DNA of 64,000 nucleotides, taken from contig JASAMV010007201.1 in NCBI GenBank assembly GCA_030248065.1, positions 1 through 64,000 of the forward strand, given 5' to 3'. Below, piece by piece: positions 21,901-40,853 of the stretch; the first letter of the stretch is position 1; every line of letters starts with the position of its first letter. This DNA is from Rhynchonema sp. JSB1_4. Taxonomy: Eukaryota > Nematoda > Chromadorea > Monhysterida > Xyalidae. Below the pieces are notes generated by a model, which saw only the letters and a program-made list of their open reading frames with translations, was not told where the DNA came from and ran no database searches. The translations under genes were made by a program, and so were the position numbers.

Positions 21901-24900
21901 AAAGTACCGATATTTTTCCGATCAAAAACCGAAAAGATACCCACGGAAAAATAAATGGAAAAGTACCGTATTGTCGGAAATAGAACCCGGGGGGTCTATT
22001 TTTTCACTGGGGTCATTTTGGGGGGGTTCAATTTATGGGGCGGGTCAATTATTGGCGGGGGTTATATTTTTCATTTGGCCCCCCGACGAAAAAAAATCAT
22101 TGTTAATAATGCCCATAAAAATGGCTTGTTTTCGGTATTTTCTAACTTCAACAGCGGCAAAGCTGTATTCTGTTGTGTACGCAAGCTTAAACAACGTTTG
22201 ACACGACAACACAGCCCTACCATACCACTAATCTGTGGTACGGTGAAGGTTGGGGTGGGGTTCTATTAATGGGGGGTTCTATTTTTGATTTCGAGCCATT
22301 TACCGTATTCCCTAAAATAGAGCCCCCCCAAAAATAGAGCCCCCCCAAAAAATACAGCCCCCCTAAAAGGGGTCAGTGAAAAAATAGAGCCCCCCAAAAA
22401 TACAGCCCCCCCCCAACTTGGAATTCCCCCGCTTGGGGGTCGTAAAGTGAAGTTCCTGTATAAGACACTGTGTACAACGTTTGTGGTTGAGTATATGATG
22501 ACGTAAAGCCTTTTATGGAAGATCTGCACCTAAAAACACTCAATAATGACCAGTAACACCCTGACAGAACTCCATTTTAGGGGTATTTTTGGAACATTTT
22601 TTTGAGATTTTGGGCAGCGAAAAAATACAGCCCCCCCAAAAATAGAGCCCCCCCCAAAAAAATACAGCCCCCCCTAAAAGGGGTCAGTGAAAAAATACAG
22701 CCCCCCCTTGTATTTTAGGTTTTACGGTAGGGGGGGTTCAATTAATGGGGGGGGGGTCAATTAATGGGGGGTTCTATTTCCGACAATACGGTATTCGGGT
22801 CTCGGAAAAAACGCTTTTTTTCGGTTTTTTCGAAAAAAACCGGTTTTTTTTCGCCTGCCAGTATAGGTAGGAATCGGGCCGGGTTACCGTAAAAACCTAA
22901 ATACAGCCCCCCGTAATACAGCCCCCCAAAAAGGGGTCAGTGAACAGTGTAGTGGCAGGCCCATGTGTGGGGGGAGGTAAGTATGATGCGGGGTTGGGAC
23001 CGGAAGCGTGAAAGGTATGATTTTGGTCACCCAAAAAGGCGAAAAAACACCGTTTTTGTGATACAATTTTGGCCAAAAATTGAGGTAAAAATAGTACTTT
23101 TTCAAAATTTTCGCCGAAAATCGCCTAAAAGTAGGTATTATGGGTGGGTTTGCGCGCGGAGCGCGCGATTTTTGGGAAAATAAGGTCGAAAAACACCGAT
23201 TTTTGCCTTAAAAAGGTATAAAATTGCTTGTGAGACGTATGATTTGGAGTTGTGAGAGGCAGAGGTCGCAATCGGGCCGGGTTTGGCCGGCCCGGCCCGG
23301 CCCGAGCCCCCAAATCTCCGGCCCGGCCCGGCCCGGCCCGACCCGTACCCCCAAATCTCCGGCCCGGCCCGGCCCGAACCCCCAAATCTCCGGCCCGGCC
23401 CGGCCCGGCCCGGCCCGGCCCGAATTTTTTGGCTCAGATTTTAACCCAATTTTTGTCATAATTTTTGCGATTTTTTTGAACCTATTTTTTTGGTTGAAAA
23501 CAATGGTGTTGCAGGGGGTGGGGGTACCCCCTAGGTACAGTAGGTAGGTAGGTTGACGCTCCATCCTGGTACACTAGGTAGGTCGCCGCCCGGCGGCTAG
23601 TACAGTAAGTTGCGATTTTTGGCTCAAAATGGTATATAAAATCGGTACTTTTCACTCCAAATAGGCGATAAATCGCCGCGCTACGCGCGAAATTAGCGTT
23701 TTAGAGCACATTTTCTTCAAAATTTCAATGTTCCCCCTTAGCCCGGCCGGTACAGTAGGTAGGTTGCCGTCCCACATTTTTGGTGGTACCGTAGGTTGCC
23801 GCCCCGCCTGGGTAGCTACACCACTGGTTGAAAATACATTGTTTTCCATGAAATGGTCGTCAGATAGAGACAATACTGATCACTTGCTTGCCGAATCCGT
23901 CAGAAATTTTAGTATTTTTGACAAAAAAATCCCTACTTTTCCACTTTTTTCAGTAAAATAAGTCACTTCAGAAGCTTCGGGCCGGGGTGCCCGGCCCGGC
24001 CCGGCCCGACCCTCCAAATCTCCGGCCCGGCCCGGCCCGAGCCAAAAGCCCAAAATCGCGGCCCGGCCCGGAGCGGCCCGAGGTCGGGCCGGCCCGATTG
24101 CGACCTCTGGTGAGAGGTAAGTACTCAACCCCCCTCGGGTTTTGTGGTACGTAAGTACTGAGGGGGGTAACCCCCCCCCCCCAACCCCCCCCAGCCACTA
24201 CTATGTCAGTGAATTAATAGAGCCCCCTTCTATTTAGGTTTTTACGGTACCGTATTGTCGGAAATAGAACCCCCCCATTTATTGACCCCTCCATTAATTG
24301 AAACCCCCCTAAATGGCTCGAAATCAAAAATATAACCCCCCCATTAATTGACCCCCCCCCCATTAATAGAACCCCACCCCCAACCTTCACCGTACCACAG
24401 ATTAGTGGTATGGTAGGGCTGTGTTGTTGTGTCAAACGTTGTTTAAGCTTGCGTACACAACAGAATACAGCTTTTCAAGCATAATTGCCGTTGTTGAAGT
24501 TAGAAAATACCGAAAACAAGCCATTTTTATGGGCATTATTAACAATGATTTTTTTCGTCCGGGGGCCAAATGAAAAATATAACCCCCCCAATAATTGACC
24601 CCCCCCATAAATTGAACCCCCCCAAAATGACCCCAGTGAAAAAATAGACCCCCCGGGTTCTATTTCCGACAATACGGTACCTCCGTCCGGCCCGGCCCAA
24701 TTTTTTTTGTCCAGGACCTCGTCGGGCCTGGCCTCCGAGCTCCGAGGTGACCCGATTGCCACCACTGGGGACGATTCCACCAATTATTAAAATCAGAGGT
24801 CGGGCCAGCCCGATTGCGACCTGTGCCGTGCCGCTGTGCCTTGAAAACCAAAATAAAAAAGGAAATGAACAAAAAAGCAGGGAAAATACATAAGCGAAAC

Positions 24901-24963
24901 TCCACTCAACGCACCTAACAGCTTGGAGCTGTGAATGTCGATTGGAATGTTTTGTTCGTTCAT
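12998..24963 (-). CDS. CDK5RAP3: CDK5RAP3 (C53/LZAP), UFM1-ligase adaptor
   Basis: Complete minus-strand gene of 13 exons: 24915-24963, 21427-21558, 18510-18610, 18126-18263, 17933-18022, 17556-17695, 17282-17367, 17081-17160, 16190-16262, 15245-15390, 14458-14672, 13420-13591, 12998-13081. The total is 1506 nt, 501 residues, against 506 in human. All junctions are GT-AG and phases match. Conserved stretches in order: start MNEQNIPIDIHSSKLLEWL; RRHCSKDW; IQDMPEHP; LLSGSYINYFNC; TEADTKNIFGFYSSQRIKDW; HYEWRTG; an acidic segment with three IDFG motifs (273, 284, 294); DGVARGEDALTVLE; and the C-terminal KYKNRPVNIMGG. Known role of the family: with UFL1 and DDRGK1 it directs UFM1 to ER-bound ribosomes, and through shuffled ATG8-interacting IDWG motifs it binds UFM1 and ATG8 in ER-phagy. 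Here Trp is replaced by Phe in all three motifs. Introns 1 and 2 carry the nested transposons. Confidence 0.97.
13641..13914. mobile_element. Mariner-type MITE, family E, copy 1
   Basis: Ends TATTGGTCGCACAATG / CATTGTGCGACCAATA with TA at each junction, 274 bp, in the CDK5RAP3 intron between exons 11 and 12. The copy at 39190-39455 has the same ends and interior but opposite orientation. TA target sites suggest Tc1/mariner mobilisation. No ORF. Confidence 0.75.
14806..15155. repeat. Weak foldback repeat in CDK5RAP3 intron
   Basis: Left CTATAGTTGCA with an A-run and ACGTTTTT; right AAAAAACGGTTTTTT ending TTGCAACTACAG. The inverted symmetry is partial and has decayed. It looks like an old MITE with TTTTCCGG-type interior, similar to material near 13320-13400. 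Confidence 0.4.
16309..16675. mobile_element. MITE family A, copy 1, with nested palindrome
   Basis: Terminal repeats GTATAGTCCGTCCATCAGCT ... ending in GGACTATAC. Other copies are at 29471-29801 and 62560-62892. In the middle lies a separate near-perfect palindrome at 16395-16534 (AAGGCCTAACTATACTTCGT mirrored exactly). Located in CDK5RAP3 intron 8 (between exons 8 and 9). Confidence 0.8.
19002..20562. mobile_element. Large foldback element, family G
   Basis: Ends GGTAGCAGTGCTGTGGCTGG ... CCAGCCACAGCACTGCTACC. Arms of about 250 bp carry G/C-run blocks (GGGGCGGGTAGGGTACC and its mirror) and a CGAAAACCCTAAAAAGTGCA block and its mirror. The element sits in CDK5RAP3 intron 2. The centre contains the GTTGACGATAGATAGAT cluster. 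No transposase ORF. Confidence 0.75.
19672..20082. repeat. Regularly interspersed GTTGACGATAGATAGAT motif
   Basis: Seven full or near copies of the 17-bp motif start near 19672, 19704, 19762, 19975, 20005, 20034 and 20064. Neighbours within each of two clusters are 28-32 bp apart and separated by unrelated 11-15 bp spacers. It lies inside element G. Confidence 0.75.
20572..21157. mobile_element. Foldback element, family F, copy 1
   Basis: Ends GTATACTCTGACAATACTTT ... AAAGCATTGTCGGAGTATAC. The arms continue through GGGAGAAACTTTTCAAACG. A second, shorter copy is at 61164-61348. Element H is inserted in the loop. Confidence 0.75.
20695..21029. mobile_element. hAT-like MITE, family H, copy 1
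   Basis: Ends CATAGTAATGGCTGG ... GCCACTACACTG with perfect 8-bp target duplication CGTTAGAC on both sides. It is inserted in element F. Copy 2 is at 22945-24205. Confidence 0.85.
21966..22791. mobile_element. MITE family L, copy 1 (interrupted)
   Basis: Ends CCGTATTGTCGGAAATAG ... CTATTTCCGACAATACGG between TA dinucleotides. It shares its interior with L copy 2 (24250-24677) in inverted orientation, and is interrupted at 22300-22729 by a family M element. Both L copies lie in CDK5RAP3 intron 1. Confidence 0.8.
22300..22729. mobile_element. MITE family M inserted in L
   Basis: TTACCGTATTCCCTAAAATA ... TTTTAGGTTTTACGGTA. The interior is tandem AAAAATAGAGCCCCCCC units and GGGGTCAGTGAAAAAAT. 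The uninterrupted sequence in L copy 2 (GAGCCATTTAGGGGGG, read on its minus strand) gives the empty site, showing insertion at TA. Confidence 0.8.
22945..24205. mobile_element. hAT-like MITE, family H, copy 2
   Basis: Ends CAGTGTAGTGGCAGGCCC ... CCACTACTATG with perfect 8-bp duplication TCAGTGAA. It lies inverted relative to copy 1 at 20695. Itself interrupted by element K at 23260. Confidence 0.85.
23260..24109. mobile_element. hAT-like element K with CCCGG satellite interior
   Basis: Ends CAGAGGTCGCAATCGGGCC ... GGCCCGATTGCGACCTCTG with perfect 8-bp duplication GTGAGAGG. The arms are runs of CCCGG units spaced by CCCCCAAATCT words. The interior is AT-rich and holds GTAGGTAGGTTG-type words but no transposase ORF that I recognise. 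A decayed K fragment is at about 24684-24825. Confidence 0.85.
24250..24677. mobile_element. MITE family L, copy 2 (uninterrupted)
   Basis: 428 bp, ends CCGTATTGTCGGAAATAG ... CTATTTCCGACAATACGG between TA dinucleotides. It lacks the M insertion seen in L copy 1 and so serves as its empty site. Confidence 0.85.
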
Positions 24964-25589
24964 TTCGTCTGCTTTTTAGCTCTGCTTGCTTCCACAGGCA
25001 GTGCTTGTTGTGGCTTACAAGAACCTAAAACCAAATTGAGTGAACTGAAACAAGAAGGATTCTGTTGGAGAGCGAAAGCTCGAAAGAGAACAGAAGTTCT
25101 GGTCTCAGCCGAAATTCGTGCGATGTTTCTAGTGTTGAAACATCACCGGCAACGCAGCGCTCTGAGAACGTTGGATGAGCCTCAGGCATCAGGCTATAAT
25201 GATACACACTTTGGGTGTCAAATTTATAATACAACGTAACAGAAAGTGGCAGTTCATAAAAAAGCGCGAAAGAAACATTGGCGTGAGTAGCAGTGTTCGA
25301 ACGAGATCCCGATCCCGATCCCGTCATTTTGAAAAAGTCAATACAAAAAAGTCTTAAAAAGTCAAATGTAAAATGATGAAAACTATTGCCTTTGGACTAT
25401 ACTGCGAACCTGACACGTTCGTGAAACCGTAACTTTATGAATAATAGAATGATGTGTTGGTTGGCAATACAATATCGGGGCGATATTGATACTCCTTCCC
25501 CCGCCAAGGAAGCCTACGGACAGAAAAGAATTTACAGGAAAACTGGCGGAAATTACGATAGACAATCACCTTATCACCCTTCTTATTGT

Positions 25590-26186
25590 CTATGGCCTAA
25601 AACAATCGACACCTGAGCTCAAAACATCCATATTTTCTTTCTTTTTCTTTACACCTCGACCTCGCGCAACCATCAGCTTCTTTATATCGTCGATTCTCAA
25701 CGTGGCACATTCGATCAGCAACGTCACTGGTTTGGTCGCGTGGCTGTCGGTTGGCGTCGTTGTCGTGGCGCCACGTTGCACACGTTTCTTCGACCGGCTC
25801 TGGCTCGCCTTTGGTTTCTTCTTCGGACCTTTCTCCCTTCGTCCTTTGTCCGACTTCCTTGATCCCTTTGTCTTCTTTACTTTCCTCTTCTTATTCTTCT
25901 TCTCTTTCTTTTTCATATTCTCGTTCCTTCTCTTCGCCTTCTTTTCCTCCATCTTCTTTTCTTTCTTCAAAACATCACGGCACCATTCAACGATTTCCTC
26001 TTCTTTCGCTAGAACGCTCGGCCAAATACTTGATTGCTGCTCTTCTTTACTTTCTTTTTGACTTTCCTCTCGCGCTTGGCATGCGCGAGGTACGGGGATC
26101 GATACCCCGCAGGTCCACCACTGCGAACCTGACACGTTCGTGAAACCGTAACTTTGTGAATAATAGAATGATGTGTTGGTTGGCAA
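25590..26186 (-). CDS. Lysine-rich ORF inside the short LTR element
   Basis: 198-codon open frame starting in the 5' LTR and reading through the tRNA-complementary region. After residue ~50 it has VLAKEEEIVEWCRDVLKKEK, which resembles a helix of DNA-binding type, then about 60 residues of Lys/Glu/Arg runs (KKAKRRNENMKKKEKKNK), then LLIECATLRIDDIKKLMVA. There is no gag zinc knuckle or pol motif. It may be captured host coding sequence or simply the purine-rich interior. A nuclear, nucleic-acid-binding product would fit the composition. Confidence 0.35.
   Translation of the reverse strand: MPTNTSFYYSQSYGFTNVSGSQWWTCGVSIPVPRACQAREESQKESKEEQQSSIWPSVLAKEEEIVEWCRDVLKKEKKMEEKKAKRRNENMKKKEKKNKKRKVKKTKGSRKSDKGRREKGPKKKPKASQSRSKKRVQRGATTTTPTDSHATKPVTLLIECATLRIDDIKKLMVARGRGVKKKKENMDVLSSGVDCFRP
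26069..26120 (+). tRNA. tRNA-Ala 3' half with CCA (primer-binding region)
   Basis: 52 nt that fold as the 3' half of a tRNA. The anticodon arm is CGCGC-TTGGCAT-GCGCG (anticodon GGC, Ala, with U33 and a purine at 37) extended by two pairs. A variable AGGTA follows, then the T arm CGGGG-ATCGATA-CCCCG, the acceptor 3' strand CAGGTCC, discriminator A and CCA. U70, half of the G3:U70 identity pair of tRNA-Ala, is present. The 5' half is absent, so it cannot be a working tRNA gene. It abuts the LTR, antisense to the element, where a tRNA primer would anneal. Confidence 0.85.
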
Positions 26187-26375
26187 TACAATATCGGGGC
26201 GATATTGATACTCTATCTGGTCAATCCCGATCCCGATCCCGACACTTTCTTGATCCCAATCCCGATCCCGATCCCGGGATTAAAAATGAATCCCGTTCGA
26301 ACACTGGTGAGTAGTCCATCCGGTCTGTCACTGGCTTGCACTTTTGTGCGAAGCAGTGATATTTTACTTGAGCAA

Positions 26376-27625
26376 TCACATCTGCTCGAGGTCATTTTTG
26401 GTGGTCAATTGACCAGAGGTGCTCACACCGACAAGGCCTGGCTCCTCGCCCGTCTGTGAAACCGGCCGAAACGGGCAAAACTCACTGCTGTTCCATTATT
26501 AGGATGTACTGTATTTCGCTCACAACATCGTTGATGAAAGTTCATCTGTCACAGTTTTTTTTTCCATGGCCATGGGTGATATTTTCGAAACGGTGTAAAG
26601 GTCAGTTGGGTGTAAAGGTCGGTGGAAAGCTCGGTCGACCCCTCAGTGTGATAGACCTCGGTGTAAACTTGAAACATTCCACGTTAATAACAGGCAATGT
26701 TTCACGTTTACACCGAGCTACGCCGACCGAGCTTTCGACCGAACTTTACACCGACCTTTACGCCCAACTGACCTTTACACCGTTTCGAAAATTCCACCCC
26801 ATGGCTACAGCACGTTTGGATATTGTCTGAATGGAAACGTGCTAACTTCGTCACTTTGGACGATGTGTCTATGATTTGACTGCGTGTTTTAGAATAGGGC
26901 TCCCCGGGCAAAAAACAAACGGGCTTATTGGGTCAATTATGCCTGTCCCTTTTTATGTTTTTGATGCACACACTGCTCAGAACGTTTTTAACCAAAGAAA
27001 CAGACATCATGCGACAAAATGAGCCAAAGTTGCAAATTGAATCCGCACTCCCGAAAAAACCAAATGCGCAATGTTAACATCTTCACGATACAAGCGCGTG
27101 TTGGATCTTAATTTTAGTAAAATGACAGAAACAACCTGGGAATGTGCGCGAGACACTGCAGCAAACAACAATTTGTAGCGATATACAAATGTCTGCGACT
27201 GTCACCACAACACAACACCGCAAACATACGGTTTCGTCACATGGATTACAGATCTAGTTTCCTTCACATCGTTTTTTTTCCAATAATTTATATAAATGCG
27301 CTCACATCGTGTCAAGGAAAGTGAGTGCATGAGTTTGTGAACAAAATCAGGTGATGTTCTCACAGGTAAGACACACAGTTCCCGTTGCGAAATATATGGA
27401 AAGAACAAGCACTTGTTTTGCACTTGCGTGACAACGTTTTAGACGTCTATACGTTTTTATTCGTGACGGTTGAAACAAAATGGATGCACGTGCGTTACCG
27501 GAGCTCTGTTTCCAGAACCTTTTTGCCGACATATTGATTCAGCACCCTGCTTGACCTGGCGGGAGGAGTCGAAACATCATAGATAACCGGCTTCTTTACG
27601 GGCTTACTTGTCACTGTTGTTTCCA
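26376..27625 (-). CDS. Tentative small multi-exon gene, unrecognised
   Basis: Exon-like pieces on the minus strand with good splice signals and matching phases: 27499-27625 (contains KPVKKPVIYDVSTPPARSS and LNQYVGKKVLETEL), 26855-26879 (weak), 26486-26545 (ends before GTGAGT), and 26376-26453 (after TTTCACAG; contains EEPGLVGVSTSGQL, then stop). The first piece is the most protein-like. The 5' part is not found; an open frame at 27683-27973 may or may not belong. I recognise no family. A foldback (26569-26806) would lie in an intron. It is head-to-head with the Patched-related gene, so the space to 28476 may be a shared promoter. Confidence 0.35.
26569..26806. repeat. Foldback repeat (GGTGTAAAGGTCGG type)
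   Basis: CGAAACGGTGTAAAGGTCAG is mirrored by CTGACCTTTACACCGTTTCG. The arms carry further AAAGCTCGGTCGA and GGTGTAAA words in both orientations, about 238 bp in all. Confidence 0.75.
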
Positions 27626-27639
27626 CTGTTTGGCAGCAA

Positions 27640-28475
27640 CTTAGTCGTTTGAATAAAATAAATTAATTGCTCATAATTCACCTCATACTAATTGGGTATT
27701 ACGAGACAAGCTGAGAACTGCAATTGGCCAACCAACCAGCTTCATCTTTTGTTTCAACTTGTTGTTCAACAAGTTATTCAATGTAGCTCCCAGGGCACTT
27801 AGGTGGCATTCTACGGCATATTTATTTGACGTAATTTGCGTACATGTGCGTGACACTACTACGCTGTCAACCAGTTTGCTTGCGCAATGAACACTTTCAA
27901 ATTGTAACAAACAATGTTGTGTGGAGAACGTACTATGATTGGTATATTTGGCGGAAAGAACAGCGCAGCACAAACAACAAGGTTCCTATGTCTTGAAAGA
28001 AGTTGTCGAGCGCAAATGGAATTCAGTCAAGTTTTATGTTGCCACTCACAATAAATTTCAAGGCACAAAAACGATCACGGTCTCGTCGCTGCTTTGCATA
28101 CACCGCTATTTTAGCCAACCGTCGTGTATTTTCCGCCGTTATGTCCGTTTTCCAAAAATTATTCGGTTTGGAACGTGCGTGGAGCGTCAAAACAATTTGT
28201 TCGCGTTGTTTATGTTCGCACAGCACACATGAACACGTTGCGTCAAACACTGACGTGCATAACGTGGTGCGGCGAACTTACAATGGTGATATTCATGCCA
28301 AACTGAAACCCGTCAACGCGAAATCGCATGCTTTTGTTTTTTTGTTTTGTTTTGCAAACGAAAGAATTACTGGCCAGTTTTCTGGCCTGTGTCAGTTTGC
28401 CGTCTCTCACATTTTTCAGAAAATTTGCTAGCCACTCCGAATACACATTAGATATTTTCAAATTCAAATAATATC
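27640..28475. other. Upstream region of the Patched-related gene
   Basis: No convincing exon. Several short open frames exist but none has family features. It probably holds the promoter of the + strand gene at 28476. ATATTTTCAAATTCAAATAA just before the start codon resembles, but does not match well, a trans-splice acceptor. Confidence 0.35.
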
Positions 28476-38574
<10,099 letters not shown>

Positions 38575-40720
38575 GAGCGGCAATGAACCGAATTAATGCC
38601 AAAATCCTCTGTGAACCTACTATAATGTTGCTTCTCTGAGACGCAAGCACATGCCCTCCGGCTAACCTGGGCGTTACTCTCGGCCAACGGCCAAATGCCA
38701 ATAGGCATCTGGTCGTTGGTTGACGAAAATTTCGACGAAAATCGAAAAACTTGATTAGGTCGTAATTGATGCCGGGTTATTACTTCTTGGTGGCACCTAC
38801 ATACGTATATGTACATGACTTTGAGTTTTGCATTACCTATACATACATGAGTTTGGTTCACTTCTACACGCTAACGACCAACAAACATTTGCGATGTGCA
38901 GACAGACCCAGCAACCACCGAGAGGTGATTCGAAGTCACAAGTCATGAATGTATACATATCGAACACATTTTAGTTTTCGCGTCACAAATATGATCGACA
39001 GGAAGGAGAACGACTGCGACCCGATCGAAACACACGTGCACGCTGATGGTGTATGACGGACGAACACTTTCGTTGTGTGACACTATTGCCGCTCTTGTCG
39101 TTTTCCCGAACTGCAATTTTCGTCTGCAAAGAATATTCACACTACACACAGGGTGTTATACATATATAAATCAAAGACCAGAACATTGGTATTGGTCGCA
39201 CAATGACCATATAAGAATTCATCAAATCAATCCTGATTTTCACGTTCAGTCACTCTTAACCACTGTGCTATTTGTGATTCTCACAAAACATTTTCACCAG
39301 AAGAGCACCCAGGTTGCTGCGGGTCTGAAACATTTTGGTAACTGCATGTTTTGTGTGTGATTGCGGAACGCAACGTCAGTGCCCCGTCACTTTCCCTCTT
39401 TACGATTCAGGAAAAAAATTTGACCAATTCTTATAAAGTCATTGTGCGACCAATATATTAGACTATCATCATATATACATGTGTTATGAACTGCAGATAC
39501 TGTGTAGTACCTGTACCTAAGAACGAAAATTATGATGTCAACCGGTCACTGGGACACTTCCGGTGCTTTGATTCGACGTTCATACGTATTGTTGTCAAAC
39601 TTGCTTATGTACATTATTTCGGACTGTATTATTCTACTGCATAAAGTTCAATGAGGAACATGTCTTCTGTTTGCTCACGGAGTTTTTTGTCACCTGTTTG
39701 TTTCTTGCTCGTTTTTGTGTCCTGAAGGCAATCTTTATGTGCATAATGTATATTATCTTGCCAATCTTTATGCGCATACTGTACATTATCTTGCATGTGA
39801 TAATATCAACAGTCTCGCTTTTCTGGATCTCCAAAGGCAAGGTTGTTTTAAAAAATAACCACAATGTATGTAGATTGTAATAACCAAATAAATGAACCGC
39901 ATTCAGTCTCTTGGCTTTCGGTTTTCATTATCACATTCATGTCATGTCAAATTTGAACAATACACGTAAACAACGGGTAACACTTTGAATATCGGATGGT
40001 AACAATTGAACGAATTGCACGGCAGTATAAATCATCAGCTTAATCAGAGAGTATAGACGGAGACAAAATTGAAAATATTTGAATTATGATCGAAAGCTCC
40101 AAGAAAACTGGATGTCATAAAGTATCGTATGCGCAATGTTGTCACTGTGATCAGATTCATAAATGTGCACGTGATTTGATAAAGTTTGCACAAATACGAC
40201 AGAACAACAAGAATCGTAATATCAGATCATGCGCCGTTAAGGTGCCTTCGTCTGGTGCTTTCGACTCAGCGCTGTTGTTTCTTGTAGAATGCTGCAAAAA
40301 TAATTGAGATTCGTCCTTCGAACCAAAAAAATACAAATCAAATAAATTCTTTCAATTATCTGGAAGATCACCAGGACTCACACGTTTCTGATGTATCCCT
40401 TGCAATATCGGCCAGATAGAGTGACTCACAATCGCATAGTCGAGTTGCACCGTAGCTTGCGGCATGAGAGTCGTTGATTGAGGTATACAGTCGATCGTTA
40501 CGAAGGCGGACTTGAAGGATGCTTGTAGACCTGCGAACCCCACCCCAGAAATCCTGATTTTGGATTCAGACACACATACAACACTTTCATTCACACTCAC
40601 ACAAGTAACCGTCATAAAGCATATCCGATTCAGTACTTGAGCGCGCGCGTGTGACCTCACCAATTCAATGCCGCGTGTGAGGCGCGCGCGCGTTTGCGAG
40701 CTCCATTGATGTTTCAAACT
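38575..40720. other. Gene-poor spacer after the Patched-related gene
   Basis: No supported exon. Contains MITE E copy 2 (39190-39455) and AT-rich DNA with TATGTGCATA-type words at 39730-39800. AATAAA near 39886 is far from the upstream stop codon. Confidence 0.4.
39190..39455. mobile_element. Mariner-type MITE, family E, copy 2
   Basis: Ends TATTGGTCGCACAATGACC ... GTCATTGTGCGACCAATA with TA at the junctions, 266 bp. Inverted relative to the copy at 13641, with the interior shared throughout, including AACCACTGTGCTATTTGTGA. Confidence 0.8.
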
Positions 40721-40723
40721 CAC

Positions 40724-40853
40724 ATTCCGACCCGTCCAACGCCGCTCTATGTCCGCCCAATCCTGAGTGCCCCATTGACTGTGGCGATTTGGCGCGGAAC
40801 CCTGATTGCTGATTGGTTGGAGTGAAAGACATCCGACCCTGTGATTGGCTAGA
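40724..40853 (-). CDS. Isolated exon candidate (Ser/Gln/Gly-rich)
   Basis: Acceptor TTTTTCAG, 43 open codons with SSQSQGRMSFTPTNQQSGFR and SPQSMGHSGLGGHRAALDG, then donor GTGAGT. Both splice sites are strong and the composition is protein-like and unlike its surroundings. I found no partner exons. It may belong to a gene with long introns, or be chance. Confidence 0.35.

Larger units (their letters stand above)
22885..24248. mobile_element. MITE family M, split by H and K
   Basis: Left end TTACCGTAAAAACCTAAATA and right end TATTTAGGTTTTTACGGTA. The two halves are separated by element H copy 2, which sits at the M internal word TCAGTGAA. The right end abuts L copy 2 at 24250. Confidence 0.8.
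25402..26213 (-). mobile_element. Short non-autonomous LTR element (TRIM-like)
   Basis: Two direct repeats, 25402-25494 and 26121-26213, are 93 bp each and differ at one base, so the insertion is young. Reading the minus strand, the 26121-26213 repeat is the 5' LTR. It is followed immediately by TGGTGGACCTGCGGGG (a primer-binding site complementary to a tRNA 3' CCA end), then an internal lysine-rich ORF, then a purine tract GGCGGGGGAAG, then the 3' LTR at 25402-25494. Each LTR carries the hairpin CAATATCGCCCCGATATTG. There is no reverse transcriptase, integrase or protease, so it must have used another element's enzymes. Confidence 0.75.
25291..26306. mobile_element. hAT-like foldback MITE carrying an LTR element
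   Basis: Ends CAGTGTTCGAACG ... CGTTCGAACACTG with perfect 8-bp duplication GTGAGTAG. The subterminal arms are CCCGAT tandem units in both orientations. The unit between the arms is the LTR element at 25402-26213, flanked by a CTAT-like short duplication. It lies upstream of CDK5RAP3. Confidence 0.85.
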
